Source: Elioraea tepidiphila DSM 17972 (GTDB lineage Bacteria > Pseudomonadota > Alphaproteobacteria > Acetobacterales > Acetobacteraceae). From it: a DNA stretch of 64,000 nucleotides. This document shows, in pieces, positions 54,639 through 63,404 of the stretch; position 1 is the stretch's first letter, and the number at the start of each line of letters is the position of its first letter. The translations under genes and the position numbers were made by a program. The notes beneath the pieces were generated by a model. That model made no database searches. It was given only the letters and a program-made list of their open reading frames with translations, and was not told where the DNA came from. Location of the stretch: assembly GCF_000378465.1 (NCBI RefSeq), contig NZ_KB899932.1:20683-84682 (forward strand), read 5' to 3'.

Positions 54639-55490
54639 ATGACCGAGACGATCGCGTTCCAGGGCGTCCCCGGCGCCTATTCCGACCTCGCCTGCCGCAG
54701 CGCCTATCCGGGGATGGCGACGCTGCCCTGCACCACGTTCGAGGACGCGATCGCGGCCGTGCGCGAGGGCCGGGCGCGGCTCGCCATGCTGCCCTGCGAG
54801 AACAGCCTCGCGGGCCGGGTGCCCGACATCCACCGGCTGCTGCCGGACAGCGGGCTGCACGTGGTCGCCGAGCATTTCCAGCGGGTCGAGCACTGCCTGC
54901 TCGCGCCGCATGGGGCGAGCCTGGCGACCATCCGGCGGGCGCACTCGCACGCGGTGGCGCTCGGCCAGGTGCGCGCCGTGCTGAAGGAGCTCAATCTCGT
55001 CCCGGTGGTGGAGGCCGACACGGCGGGGGCGGCGGAACTCGTCGCGCGGCTGAACAATCCGGAGGACGCCGCGATCGCCTCGGAGCTCGCGGCCGAGATC
55101 TACGGGCTCGCGATCCTGCGCCGCAACGTCGAGGACGCGGCGCACAACACCACGCGGTTCTACGTGATGGCGCGCGAGTCGCGGATTCCGCCGGCCGACC
55201 AGCCCGGACTGATGACCACCTTCGTCTTCCGCGTGCGCAACGTGCCGGCCGCGCTCTACAAGGCGCTGGGCGGGTTCGCGACCAACGGCGTGAACATGAC
55301 CAAGCTCGAGAGCTACATGGTCGGCGGCGCGTTCACCGCGACCCAGTTCCTCTGCGATGTGGAGGGACACCCGGAGCAGGGGCCGCTGCGCCGGGCGCTG
55401 GAGGAGCTGCAGTTCTTCTCGCGCGAGGCGAAGGTGCTGGGGGTGTACCCCGCGCACCCGTATCGCTCGCAGATGGAAGCCGGGGATTGA
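54639..55490 (+). CDS. pheA: Prephenate dehydratase
   Basis: 283 residues. Converts prephenate to phenylpyruvate for phenylalanine synthesis. The catalytic domain contains IAFQGVPGAYSDLACRSAYP, MLPCENSLAGRVPDIHRLL near residue 51 and the active-site NTTRFYVMAR near 169. The C-terminal ACT domain contains PAALYKALGGFATNGVNMTK near 205 and LESYMVG, the ESRP-type region that senses phenylalanine. The lack of a chorismate mutase domain fits the alphaproteobacterial stand-alone type. Co-transcribed with kdsB. A stem-loop separates it from the convergent ctrA. Confidence 0.96.
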   Translation: MTETIAFQGVPGAYSDLACRSAYPGMATLPCTTFEDAIAAVREGRARLAMLPCENSLAGRVPDIHRLLPDSGLHVVAEHFQRVEHCLLAPHGASLATIRRAHSHAVALGQVRAVLKELNLVPVVEADTAGAAELVARLNNPEDAAIASELAAEIYGLAILRRNVEDAAHNTTRFYVMARESRIPPADQPGLMTTFVFRVRNVPAALYKALGGFATNGVNMTKLESYMVGGAFTATQFLCDVEGHPEQGPLRRALEELQFFSREAKVLGVYPAHPYRSQMEAGD

Positions 55491-55529
55491 GCCCGGCGTG
55501 ACCGGGGGGGCGTCGTCCCGGCTCCCGGA

Positions 55530-55559
55530 GCGCGCGGCGCCATTCTGGCGGCCGCGCGC
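55530..55559. terminator. GC-rich stem-loop between convergent pheA and ctrA
   Basis: GCGCGCGG (55530-55537) pairs with CCGCGCGC (55552-55559). An inner CGCC/GGCG stem extends it around loop ATTCT, with one bulged G. No T-run follows on either side. Its place in the 100-base gap between two convergent genes suggests it separates their transcripts. Confidence 0.5.
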
Positions 55560-55590
55560 GCCGGGCGACGGTCTCCCCCGTCGGGACCGG

Positions 55591-56322
55591 TCAGGCGGCG
55601 GCGATCGCGGGCGGCGGCGCGGTGGTGCCGGCCCGGCCGCCGGTCTGGGAGCCAGCCTCGCGCAGCACGTAGCCGCGGCCCCAGACCGTGCCGATCAGCT
55701 GCTCGCCCGAGGCTTCGGCGAGCTTCTTGCGCAGCTTGCAGACGAACACGTCGATGATCTTGATCTCGGGCTCGTCCATGCCGCCGTAGAGATGGTTCAG
55801 GAACGCCTCCTTGCTCAGCACCATGCCCCGGCGGAGCACGAGGAGTTCCAGGATCGAGAATTCCTTGCCCGTAAGGTGGACGGGCTTGCCGTTCACGGTG
55901 ACTTCACGCGCGCCGAGGCGGAGCTCGATCGGCCCGACCCGGAGCGTCGGCTCGGCGAAGCCCTTGGCGCGGCGCACGATGGCGCGCATGCGGGCGAGCA
56001 GCTCCTCGCGGTCGAACGGCTTGACCAGGTAGTCATCGGCCCCGGTCTCGAAGGACCGCACCTTGGTCTGCTGGTCGCTGAGACCGGAGAGAACCAGTAC
56101 GGGTGTGGCGTTCTTCATGCGCCGCATTTCGCGGATGACATCGGCTCCCTTCATGTCGGGCAGCATGAAGTCGAGAATCACGATATCGTACTCGTAGGTG
56201 CGCAGGAGCTCGATGGCCTCCTCGCCCGTTGCGGTGTGATCCGCGACGATCTGCGCCGATTTCAGCATGAGACTGATGGCGCGTGCCGAGAGAGGATCGT
56301 CTTCAACCAGAAGTACTCGCAT
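55591..56322 (-). CDS. ctrA: Cell-cycle response regulator CtrA
   Basis: 243 residues. OmpR-type regulator that controls division, motility and DNA-replication genes in Alphaproteobacteria. The receiver has acidic LVEDD near residue 7, the phospho-Asp in VILDFMLPDMKGADV near 51 and the conserved Lys in DDYLVKPFDREE near 104. The DNA-binding domain contains VHLTGKEFSILELLVLRRG near 147 and FLNHLYGGMDEPEIKIIDVF near 173, the diagnostic CtrA segment. It continues CKLRKKLAEASGEQ and ends TVWGRGYVLRE. An extra C-terminal tail of ~20 low-complexity residues ends in alanines, so the Caulobacter-type Ala-Ala degradation tag is similar in form. Confidence 0.97.
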   Translation of the reverse strand: MRVLLVEDDPLSARAISLMLKSAQIVADHTATGEEAIELLRTYEYDIVILDFMLPDMKGADVIREMRRMKNATPVLVLSGLSDQQTKVRSFETGADDYLVKPFDREELLARMRAIVRRAKGFAEPTLRVGPIELRLGAREVTVNGKPVHLTGKEFSILELLVLRRGMVLSKEAFLNHLYGGMDEPEIKIIDVFVCKLRKKLAEASGEQLIGTVWGRGYVLREAGSQTGGRAGTTAPPPAIAAA

Positions 56323-56703
56323 GGCCCCGTCCCTTCCTCCAGGATGGCGGGACCATACTACCTACAGTGGTAGATGCCAAGTGCGTTAACGGCCAGAACG
56401 TGTATTAAAAACGAAACAACGGCCCACGCGTGCCGAGCGAGGCAGAGTTTCCCCAAACAAATTGGTTGTCATGTCTGTCAGAAGATACACATGCGCCCGC
56501 ATGAGAGAGATCATCCCGTAGCATGATACACCTCCAAGGATATCAACATCTGCGGGCGGCCTCGGAGGCGACGTTGACGCTAACCGGGCAAACGTCAACG
56601 CTCCGTCAATAGCACGCCTCGACCGAATTGCAATGCAGACATGCAAATAATGCATGGCCACGCGGTGGCCGTGCCGGAGTCGGAACAGTCCACCGGCGCG
56701 GCG
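56323..56703. other. AT-richer ctrA upstream region, 381 bases without a supported gene
   Basis: This gap is clearly lower in GC than its surroundings. Near the ctrA start lies CTACC-TACAGT-GGTAG (56358-56373), a small palindrome. TTAA half-sites occur at about 56386 and 56405, 15 bases apart, not the 7 of a standard CtrA box. Further up is CGTTGACG (56573-56580) with its complement CGTCAACG (56594-56601). A single GANTC site (GAGTC) is near 56677. The region likely holds the ctrA promoters and regulatory sites. An open frame of 91 codons on the minus strand has no coding character. Confidence 0.6.
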
Positions 56704-57093
56704 TCAGTAGCCGGTCGAGGCGGGGGGCGGGGCCAGCGGCACGACCGAACTCGGGTCGGGCGGCAACGGCGCTCCCGGTGCCGAACGCTCCGTCGCGACC
56801 GGGCGTTGCACCGGCTCGACACCGCTCACCCGCGCAAGCCCGCGGTCCTGCAGGCAGGCGTGGTAGGCCGCCAGGATCGCGCGATCCAGCTCCCGCCGCG
56901 CCGCCTCCTGCTGATCGACCGAGGGCCCGGCGCGCCTTGCGATCTCGCGCCGGGCAGGCGTCGCGTTCGCCTCCGCCCGGCAGGCGACCACGCGCGCATC
57001 GGTCTCCGCGAGACCGTCCGGCGCCGGCAGCGGCGGGCCGGGGCTCGCGCAGGCGGCCGCCCCGAGTGACGCCGCAAGAATCAGCCGCTTCAC
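56704..57093 (-). CDS. Small lipoprotein, unknown function
   Basis: 129 residues from a GTG at 57093. KRLILAASLGAAACASPGPP is a lipoprotein signal with Cys near residue 16. The mature part has a helical middle (VVACRAEANATPARREIARR, AARRELDRAILAAYHACLQD) with two Cys, then a proline-rich tail ending PPASTGY. I do not recognise the family. The GTG overlaps the TGA of nudC (GTGA), so translation is coupled. A disulfide between the two mature Cys (near 38 and 80) is plausible. Location would be the inner or outer membrane, periplasmic face. Confidence 0.65.
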   Translation of the reverse strand: MKRLILAASLGAAACASPGPPLPAPDGLAETDARVVACRAEANATPARREIARRAGPSVDQQEAARRELDRAILAAYHACLQDRGLARVSGVEPVQRPVATERSAPGAPLPPDPSSVVPLAPPPASTGY

Positions 57094-58028
57094 GGCCCGG
57101 CCTCCAGCCAGTCCTCGATCAGCCTGCGTGCGATGCTGTCCACCCGCGGCAGCCTGAGCCCGAGCGACTCGAAATCGCGCATCTGGGCCCGCGTGAACCA
57201 CTGCGCGTCCTTCAGCTCCTCCGGATCGACGGTCAGCGTCGGATCGTCCGCCTCGGCATAGAAGCCCAGCATGATCGAGGACGGAAACGGCCAAGGCTGC
57301 GAGGAATGATACCGCACGTCGCGCACTCGCACGCCCACCTCCTCGTACACCTCCCGCGCCACCGCTTCCTCCAGGCTCTCGCCCGGTTCCACGAACCCCG
57401 CGAGCGTCGAATACATCTTCACCAGCGGGAAGCGATGGGAGTGGGCGAGCAGCCCGCGCTCCTCGCCGCCCGCCCGGCAGGTCACGAGCATGATCACGGC
57501 GGGGTCGGTGCGCGGGAAATGCTGCGCGCCGCAGCCGATGCAGACCATCACGTTGCCGGCGCTGCGCGGTTCACAGACCGCGCCGCACGCGCCGCAGAAC
57601 CGGTGCCGCGTGCGCCAGTGCATCAGCCCGCGCGCGTGCGCGAGCACCGAGGCCTCGGCCGGCGGCAGGAGCCCCGCCACCTGGCGCAGATCGGTGAAGC
57701 TGACATCGCCGAACCCGGCGAGCGCGGGCAGCGGATCGGTCTCCGTCGAGAGGTCGAGCGCGAACACCGCGCGGTCACCCCAGAGCCCCAGCAGCGCATG
57801 CGGCAGTGTCTCGACGCCGAGCGCGACCGCCGCCTCCAGCGTGAGCAGCACCGCTTCAGGCGCGCCCGCCGCGACCCCGCGCAGGAGGCTCTTCGCCTGC
57901 CAGACCGGCACGAACAGGCTCGTCGGATCGGCGAGCCGTGCGGCCACGAACGCCGCATCGTCCCGCTTGCTGGAGACGCGGTCGAGCGGGCTGCGGGTAT
58001 AGGCGTTGGGTGCGCGGGGAAGGATCAT
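57090..58028 (-). CDS. nudC: NADH pyrophosphatase / RNA de-NADing Nudix hydrolase
   Basis: 312 residues. Hydrolyses NADH and removes NAD caps from RNA. The N-terminal ILPRAPNAYTRSPLDRVSSK is the alphaproteobacterial form. A zinc ribbon has CGACGAVCEP and CIGCGAQHFPRTDPAVI near residues 142-175. The Nudix box is GFVEPGESLEEAVAREVYEE, continuing VG near 205-226, and SQPWPFPSSIMLGF near 237 is the NudC signature. I chose the ATG at 58028. The stop overlaps the lipoprotein start. 48 bases after dinB on the same strand. Confidence 0.94.
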   Translation of the reverse strand: MILPRAPNAYTRSPLDRVSSKRDDAAFVAARLADPTSLFVPVWQAKSLLRGVAAGAPEAVLLTLEAAVALGVETLPHALLGLWGDRAVFALDLSTETDPLPALAGFGDVSFTDLRQVAGLLPPAEASVLAHARGLMHWRTRHRFCGACGAVCEPRSAGNVMVCIGCGAQHFPRTDPAVIMLVTCRAGGEERGLLAHSHRFPLVKMYSTLAGFVEPGESLEEAVAREVYEEVGVRVRDVRYHSSQPWPFPSSIMLGFYAEADDPTLTVDPEELKDAQWFTRAQMRDFESLGLRLPRVDSIARRLIEDWLEAGP

Positions 58029-58075
58029 GGACGGTGGCGGACCGTGCCATGCGCACAGGGGCGCGTCCATCGGGC

Positions 58076-59335
58076 CTAGAGGCCGCGGCCGCGCCGCACG
58101 GCATCCCGGCCGAACTTCGCCCTCAGCGCCTCCACCGCGCGATCCATCGCCACCCGGCGCGCGGCATCCGGGTCGGCGAGATCGCCGCGATCCGCCTCCT
58201 CGCCGGGTGCCAGCGGCTCGGCGCCGATGCCGATCAGGCGGAAGCGGATCCCCGTGGCTTCCTTCGCCAGCAGCGGGCGCGCGGCGGCGAACAGCGTGTC
58301 GGCGAGCTGGGTCGGCACGGGGAGTTTCACGTGGCGGCTGCGCGAGACGAACCCCGCTGTCTTGAGCTTCAGCACCACCCCGCCCGCCGCCAGCCCCTTC
58401 GCCTTCAGCCGCGCGGCGAGTTTCTCGGCGAGCGGCCAGAGCGCGCGTTCGAGCTCGGCGAGGCTGGCGAGGTCGGACTCGAAGGTGGTTTCGGTCGAGA
58501 GGCTGCGCGCCTCGCGATCCGGCACCACGGCGCGACGGTCCTCGCCGCGCGCCAGCGCCGCGAGGTCGGGCCCGTGCTCGCCGAGCTGCCGCAGCGCCGC
58601 CGCCGGCGAGAGTGCCGCGAGCGCGCCGAGGGTCGCGAAGCCCTGCGCGACCAGCCGCGCGGCCGCCTTCGGCCCGATCCCCGGCAGCGCGCCCACCGGC
58701 ATCGGCGCGAGGACGGAGGCCGCCTCGGCCGCGCCGATCACCGCGAAGCCGCGCGGCTTGTCGCGCTCGGCCGCCATCTTGGCGAGCATCCGGTTGGGCG
58801 CGAGCCCGATCGAGACGGTGAGGCGAAGCTCGGCCTCGACCTCGCGGGCGAGCCGCGCCAGCACGACCGCCGGCGGGGCGCCGTGCAGCGCCTCGGTGCC
58901 GGAGAGATCGAGCACCGCCTCGTCGATCGAGAGCGGCTCGACGAGCGGTGTCAACCGCTGCATCAGCGCGCGCAGCCCGCGCCCGACCGCCACGTATTTC
59001 GCCATGTCGGGGCGGATCACCACCGCGTCGGGACAGGCGCGCAGCGCCTTGAACATCGGCATCGCCGAACGCACGCCATAGCGTCGCGCAACATAGCAGG
59101 CGGCCGTGACGACACCGCGCCGCCCGCCGCCGACGATCACCGGGAGACCGGCGAGCTCCGGCCGGTCGCGCTTCTCCACGCTCGCGTAGAACGCATCCGC
59201 GTCGAGATGCGCGATCGCGAGGGAGAACAGCTCGGGGTGATGCACGAGCCGTGCGCCGCCGCAGCGCGGGCAGGCAGGGAGATCGGAGCACTCGGCCGCA
59301 TGCCAGTCGCAGTCGCGGCAGAGCGTCGGGATCAC
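58076..59335 (-). CDS. dinB: DNA polymerase IV (Y family) with N-terminal zinc-ribbon-like extension
   Basis: 419 residues. Error-prone lesion-bypass polymerase. After an extension LCRDCDWHAAECSDLPACP-RCGG (paired CxxC motifs, residues 5-25), the catalytic core starts AIAHLDADAFYASVEKRDRP near 39. SYVARRYGVRSAMP-like ACYVARRYGVRSAMPMFKAL is near 76, and the catalytic EPLSIDEAVLDLSG near 132. LPGIGPKAAARLVAQGF near 213 is the helix-hairpin-helix. The C-terminal little finger is present; a terminal beta-clamp QxxLF-type motif is not obvious. The GTG start overlaps the ROK gene's stop (GTGA). The CxxC extension is common in alphaproteobacterial DinB and its role is unknown. Confidence 0.93.
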   Translation of the reverse strand: MIPTLCRDCDWHAAECSDLPACPRCGGARLVHHPELFSLAIAHLDADAFYASVEKRDRPELAGLPVIVGGGRRGVVTAACYVARRYGVRSAMPMFKALRACPDAVVIRPDMAKYVAVGRGLRALMQRLTPLVEPLSIDEAVLDLSGTEALHGAPPAVVLARLAREVEAELRLTVSIGLAPNRMLAKMAAERDKPRGFAVIGAAEAASVLAPMPVGALPGIGPKAAARLVAQGFATLGALAALSPAAALRQLGEHGPDLAALARGEDRRAVVPDREARSLSTETTFESDLASLAELERALWPLAEKLAARLKAKGLAAGGVVLKLKTAGFVSRSRHVKLPVPTQLADTLFAAARPLLAKEATGIRFRLIGIGAEPLAPGEEADRGDLADPDAARRVAMDRAVEALRAKFGRDAVRRGRGL

Positions 59336-60231
59336 GGGATTTCGCCCGGCCGCCAGAGCCAAGCCGCGCCGCGCACGCCGGAACTGTCGCCGTGTTTGGC
59401 CGTGAGCACCGGCGTGGTGACGATGTCGCTGAACACATAGGCCGGCAGCAGGCGCGGCACCGCCTCGTAGAGGTGGTCCATCTTCGACACGCCGCCGCCG
59501 AGCACGATCGCGTCCGGGTCGAGCAGGTCGATGATGACCGCGAGGCCGCGGGCGAGCCGGTCGGCGTGGCGGGCGAGGGCCGCGCGCGCGCGCTCCTCGC
59601 CGAGCGCGGCGCGGCGCTCCACCGCGGCCGCATCGCGTGCGCCTGGCCCGTCGCAGTCCTGCGCCAGCCCTGTCCCGCTGATCCAGGTCTCCAGGCAGCC
59701 ATGCCGGCCGCACCAGCAGCGCGGCCCCGGCACCTCGACCGCCGAGGGCCAGGGCAGCGGCGTGTGCCCCCATTCGCCGGCGATCGCGTGCGGACCCTCC
59801 AGCACGCGGCCGTCCACCACCACGCCCCCGCCGCAGCCCGTGCCCATGATCACGCCGAACACGACGCGCCTGCCGACGGCCGCGCCATCGGTCGCCTCGG
59901 AGAGCGCGAAGCAGTTGGCGTCGTTGGTGACGCGCACGGGCCGGCCGAGGGCCGCGGCCAGGTCCTTGTCGAACGGCTTGCCGTTCAGGAACACGCTGTT
60001 CGCGCCCTTCACGAGCCCGGTCGCCGGGCTGATGCAGCCGGGCATGCCGACGCCCACGCTGCCGCGCTCGCCGAGCCGCGACTCGGCTGCCTCGACGAGG
60101 CCGCGGATGGCGCCGATCACGCCGTGATAGTCGCCCGGCGTGGCGATGCGCTCGCGGTGGCGCTCCGTCCCGTCCGGGTCGAGCGCGATGATCTCGATCT
60201 TGGTGCCGCCGAGGTCGATGCCGATGCGCAT
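59332..60231 (-). CDS. ROK-family sugar kinase (fructokinase / N-acetylglucosamine kinase type)
   Basis: 299 residues. MRIGIDLGGTKIEIIALDPD is the ATP-binding start, VGVGMPGCISPATGLVKGAN near residue 59, VTNDANCFALSEA near 104, and IMGTGCGGGVVVDGRVLEG near 128. The ROK zinc motif CWCGRHGCLETWISG is near 173 and HTPLPWP precedes it with the metal His. The closest functional matches in memory are Mak/NagK-type kinases; substrate cannot be fixed. It overlaps dinB by 4 bases, and the unrelated pairing is probably just dense packing. Divergent from tusA by 64 bases. Confidence 0.9.
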   Translation of the reverse strand: MRIGIDLGGTKIEIIALDPDGTERHRERIATPGDYHGVIGAIRGLVEAAESRLGERGSVGVGMPGCISPATGLVKGANSVFLNGKPFDKDLAAALGRPVRVTNDANCFALSEATDGAAVGRRVVFGVIMGTGCGGGVVVDGRVLEGPHAIAGEWGHTPLPWPSAVEVPGPRCWCGRHGCLETWISGTGLAQDCDGPGARDAAAVERRAALGEERARAALARHADRLARGLAVIIDLLDPDAIVLGGGVSKMDHLYEAVPRLLPAYVFSDIVTTPVLTAKHGDSSGVRGAAWLWRPGEIP

Positions 60232-60295
60232 GGCCGCACTCTGGCCCCGGGGCGCTGTCTTGCTCAAGCGGGGGGCGGCGGCGCAGAGTGCGGCC

Positions 60296-60535
60296 ATGGG
60301 GGAGACACTGCTCGATCTGAAGGGGCTGAGCTGCCCGCTGCCGGTGCTGCGCGCCAACAAGGCGCTGCGCGGCCTGGCGGCCGGCGAGCGGCTGCGCGTG
60401 CTGGCGACCGATCCGGCGTCGGTCAAGGATTTCCGCAACTACTGCGAAACGACCGGGCACGCCCTGGTCGCGTTCAGCGAGGCCGCGGGCGTGTTCAGCT
60501 TCGTGATCCAGAAGAAGGCGGATGCGCCGTCATGA
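60296..60535 (+). CDS. TusA-family sulfur carrier protein
   Basis: 79 residues. DLKGLSCPLPVLRANKALRG carries the CPxP motif whose Cys (near residue 13) bears persulfide sulfur. LRVLATDPASVKDFRNYCET near 33 and the terminal strand VFSFVIQKK complete the two-layer fold. TusA proteins supply sulfur for tRNA thiolation, molybdenum cofactor synthesis or sulfur oxidation. A partner is not visible here. Its TGA overlaps the ATG of the deacetylase-like gene (ATGA). The open frame extends far upstream but overlaps ROK and is not coding. Confidence 0.9.
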   Translation: MGETLLDLKGLSCPLPVLRANKALRGLAAGERLRVLATDPASVKDFRNYCETTGHALVAFSEAAGVFSFVIQKKADAPS

Positions 60536-61464
60536 CGGTCGCGCTGTTCACGCATCCGGCCTGCCTCGGCCACGACAACGGCCCCGGCCACCCCGAGCGC
60601 CCCGACCGGCTGCGCGCGGTGCTGCGCGCGCTGGAGAGCGAGGTGTTCTCCACCCTCGCCCGCGAGGAGGCGCCCGAGGCGACGCTCGAGCAGCTCGCGC
60701 GCGCGCACCCGGAGCGCTACGTGGAGGCGATCCTGTCGATCGCCGTGCCGGAGGGCGAGCGGGTGATGCTCGATCCCGACACGGGCATGAGCGCCGGCAG
60801 CCGGGCCGCGGCGCTGCGCTCGGCCGGGGCGGCGGTGGCGGCGGTGGATGCGGTGATGCAGGGCTGGGCGCGCGCGGCCTTCTGCGCCACGCGCCCGCCC
60901 GGACACCACGCCGAGGCCGCCCGTCCGATGGGGTTCTGCCTGTTCGGCAACGCCGCGATCGCCGCGCACCACGCGCGGGCGGTCTGGGGGGTCGCGCGCG
61001 TCGCCGTGCTCGACTTCGACGTGCATCACGGCAACGGCAGCCAGGCGATCCTCGAGAACGATCCGGCGTTCTTCTACGCCTCCTCGCACGAGATGCCGCT
61101 CTATCCCGGCACAGGACATCCGTCCGAGCGTGGCTGCGACAACAACGTGCTGAACGTCGCGCTCGAGCCGTTCTCCGGCGGGCCGGAGTTCCGCGCGGCC
61201 TGGGGCGACACGATCCTTCCGGCCGTGCGCGACTGGAACCCCGGGCTGATCATCGTCTCGGCCGGCTTCGATGCGCATGCGCGCGACCCGCTCGCCTCGC
61301 TCCAGGTGCAGACGCCCGACTTCTCCTGGCTCACCCACGCGCTCGTCGAGCTTGCCGACGAGGTCTGCGAGGGGCGGATCGTCAGCCTGCTGGAGGGCGG
61401 CTACGACCTCGCGGCACTCGCTGACAGCGCCGCGGCGCATGTGCGCGCGCTGATGCGGGTATAG
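60532..61464 (+). CDS. Histone-deacetylase-family amidohydrolase
   Basis: 310 residues of the arginase/deacetylase fold. ALFTHPACLGHDNGPGHPER begins the domain. The active site includes ATRPPGHHAEA near residue 120, VLDFDVHHGNGSQAI near 160, IIVSAGFDAHARDPLASLQV near 240 and LLEGGYDLAAL near 285. These contain the zinc ligands Asp-His-Asp and the catalytic His pair. Bacterial members deacetylate acetylpolyamines, acetoin-related or other acetyl-amides. Coupled to tusA by a 4-base overlap. No membrane or signal segment. Confidence 0.93.
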   Translation: MTVALFTHPACLGHDNGPGHPERPDRLRAVLRALESEVFSTLAREEAPEATLEQLARAHPERYVEAILSIAVPEGERVMLDPDTGMSAGSRAAALRSAGAAVAAVDAVMQGWARAAFCATRPPGHHAEAARPMGFCLFGNAAIAAHHARAVWGVARVAVLDFDVHHGNGSQAILENDPAFFYASSHEMPLYPGTGHPSERGCDNNVLNVALEPFSGGPEFRAAWGDTILPAVRDWNPGLIIVSAGFDAHARDPLASLQVQTPDFSWLTHALVELADEVCEGRIVSLLEGGYDLAALADSAAAHVRALMRV

Positions 61465-61563
61465 CGCGATCCTCCGCAGCGGACGGAAACTGTCACGGAA
61501 CCTTCGTTGATCGGCCGCGGCGGCGGCGCGACCTTCCGTACGTTTTCTGCCCGGGAGTCGCCC

Positions 61564-62856
61564 ATGCGTGCCCTCGCTGTCGCCGTGCTGCTGCTCGCCA
61601 CACCGGCCGCAGCAAGCCCCCAGATCGTCGTGCTTGAACCGTCGACCCCGCTGACGCTCGGCAGCGTGACCTTCGAGAGCGGGCGCCAGGTCGCCTTCTC
61701 GATCGGCATCGGCAGCGCGGCGTTCCGCGGGCGCCATGACCCGCCCGATGTGGCCTGGACGGTCTCGGATCGCGGGCCGAACATCGCCTGCACGCAGGCG
61801 CTCGCGATCACCGGCGTGCCGCGCGAGCGTATCTGCGCGGCCGCGAACAATGGTCGGATCTATCCGGTGCCCGCCTATGCGCCGACCATTTATGGGTTGC
61901 GGCTCGATCCCGAGCGCGGTGTGTTCCACGTGTTCGACGCGATTGCGCTCAAGACCGCCGACGGACGTCCGATCGACGGCCTGCTGAACCCGCTGACGGT
62001 CGCCACCACCGAAACGCCGCTCGATGCGCGCGGGCGCGTGCTGGCGCAGAACGCCTCGGCCGTCGATGCCGAGGGGATCGTGCGCCTCGCCGACGGCACG
62101 TTCTGGATCGGCGAGGAGAACGCCCCTTCGATCCTGCATGTCGCCGCCGATGGCCGGATCCTGATGCGCATCGTCCCCGCTGGCACCGGCGCGGATTTCG
62201 CCGGCGCAGGCTATCCCGTGTTCGAGGGGCTCCCCGCGCTCCTGGCCAGGCGGTTCACGAACCGCGGCATCGAGAGCATGGCGATCAGCCCCGACGAGCG
62301 CTTCCTCTACACGATGCTGCAGAACCCGCTCGCGAACCCGGATGCGCGCGCCTACCAGCAGGCGAAGAACACGCGGCTGCTCAAGATCGAGCGCGCGACC
62401 CTGCGCGTGGTCGGCCAGTACGTCTACCAACTCGACGACCCACAGAGCTTCCGCAAGGACCCGTCGAACCGCCAGTCCGATCCGCGCATCAGCGAACTCA
62501 CGGCGCTGGGCACCGACCGGCTGCTGGTGCTGGAACGCACGGACGGCACGACCAAGCTCTACGAGGTGGACCTGCGCGCCGGCGCGACGGACATCCTCGG
62601 CTCGCGCTGGGATGACCCGGCGACGCGCCCGACGCTCGAACAGTCGAACGATCTCGTCGGCGCCGGCATCACGCCGCTCGGCAAGCGGCTGGTGTTCGAC
62701 AGCGCCGACCATCCGCAGGCGCCGACCAAGCTCGAAGGGGTGGCCGTGCTGCCCGACGGCGCGCTGTTCCTAATCAACGACGACGATTTCGGCATCACCG
62801 GGGAGCGCACCGTCGGGCTGATCGTGCGTGGGCTCGACATCCGCACCACGGATTGA
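61564..62856 (+). CDS. Secreted phytase-like esterase domain protein
   Basis: 430 residues with a signal peptide ([18 protein letters not shown]). The phytase-like (PF13449-type) beta-propeller has [17 protein letters not shown] near residue 61, [20 protein letters not shown] near 165, [20 protein letters not shown] near 237 and [20 protein letters not shown] near 390. Despite the name, most members have not been shown to cleave phytate and contain calcium-binding acidic loops. It is probably periplasmic. A C-rich 100-base leader separates it from the deacetylase gene. Confidence 0.86.
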   Translation: MRALAVAVLLLATPAAASPQIVVLEPSTPLTLGSVTFESGRQVAFSIGIGSAAFRGRHDPPDVAWTVSDRGPNIACTQALAITGVPRERICAAANNGRIYPVPAYAPTIYGLRLDPERGVFHVFDAIALKTADGRPIDGLLNPLTVATTETPLDARGRVLAQNASAVDAEGIVRLADGTFWIGEENAPSILHVAADGRILMRIVPAGTGADFAGAGYPVFEGLPALLARRFTNRGIESMAISPDERFLYTMLQNPLANPDARAYQQAKNTRLLKIERATLRVVGQYVYQLDDPQSFRKDPSNRQSDPRISELTALGTDRLLVLERTDGTTKLYEVDLRAGATDILGSRWDDPATRPTLEQSNDLVGAGITPLGKRLVFDSADHPQAPTKLEGVAVLPDGALFLINDDDFGITGERTVGLIVRGLDIRTTD

Positions 62857-62941
62857 CGGCCCCGCGAAGCGCCGTCTCCCGGAGCACCGACCCGGCCGCG
62901 CATGCGCTGTTCTTCCCCCTCGGGCAGGTGGAGGGGGCGAG

Positions 62942-63286
62942 ATGGCGAGGACCGGGCCTGGTGCGCCGAGGCGTGTGAACCTCGCCCTCGGCAGCGGCTC
63001 GGCGCCGGGGCTGGCGCATATCGGCGTGTTGCGCGCGCTGGAGGAGGCGGGTGTCACGGTCCGTGTGATCGCCGGCACCAGCATCGGCGCGCTGATCGGC
63101 GCGGTTCATGCCGCCGGCAGGCTGGATTCCCTGGCCGCCACCTTCCGCTCGCTCGACTGGCGCCGCATGGCGACGTTCTTGGATGTCGTGCAGCCGAAGT
63201 CCGGCCTGATCGACGGCGTGCGGATCGCGGCCATGGTGTGCGAGCAGTTGGACACCTCGAATAACCGGCCGGCTGGATGCTGCTGA
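62942..63286 (+). pseudogene. 5' fragment of a patatin-like phospholipase gene (RssA type)
   Basis: From the ATG at 62942 (GGAGGGGG just upstream), the frame encodes [20 protein letters not shown], the oxyanion-hole glycine loop. [18 protein letters not shown] follows with the nucleophilic Ser of GxSxG, and then [15 protein letters not shown] and [17 protein letters not shown]. Homology ends around residue 105. The frame then reads [11 protein letters not shown] and stops, in what looks like IS256-related sequence. The catalytic Asp and the remaining ~190 residues are missing, so it is inactive. A tail of the same type of protein lies at 6213-6387 beside the IS3 element. Confidence 0.75.
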
Positions 63287-63404
63287 GGGTCGTTGGGGGC
63301 GGCCGGGTCCTGTCCCTGGCGGTGGTGTAGGTCCTGGGGGTGGTCATCGGCGGATCGCCGGTACGGTTGGGTAGCGAGAGCCAACCTGGACCTGAGGATC
63401 CCCG

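Noticed and set aside
56386..56408. A CtrA box upstream of ctrA
   Set aside because: Two TTAA half-sites are present, but they are 15 bases apart instead of 7, so I do not call a binding site.
56386..56661. A 91-codon minus-strand ORF in the ctrA upstream region
   Set aside because: It has no family resemblance and atypical composition, lacks a clear ribosome site, and overlaps probable regulatory DNA.
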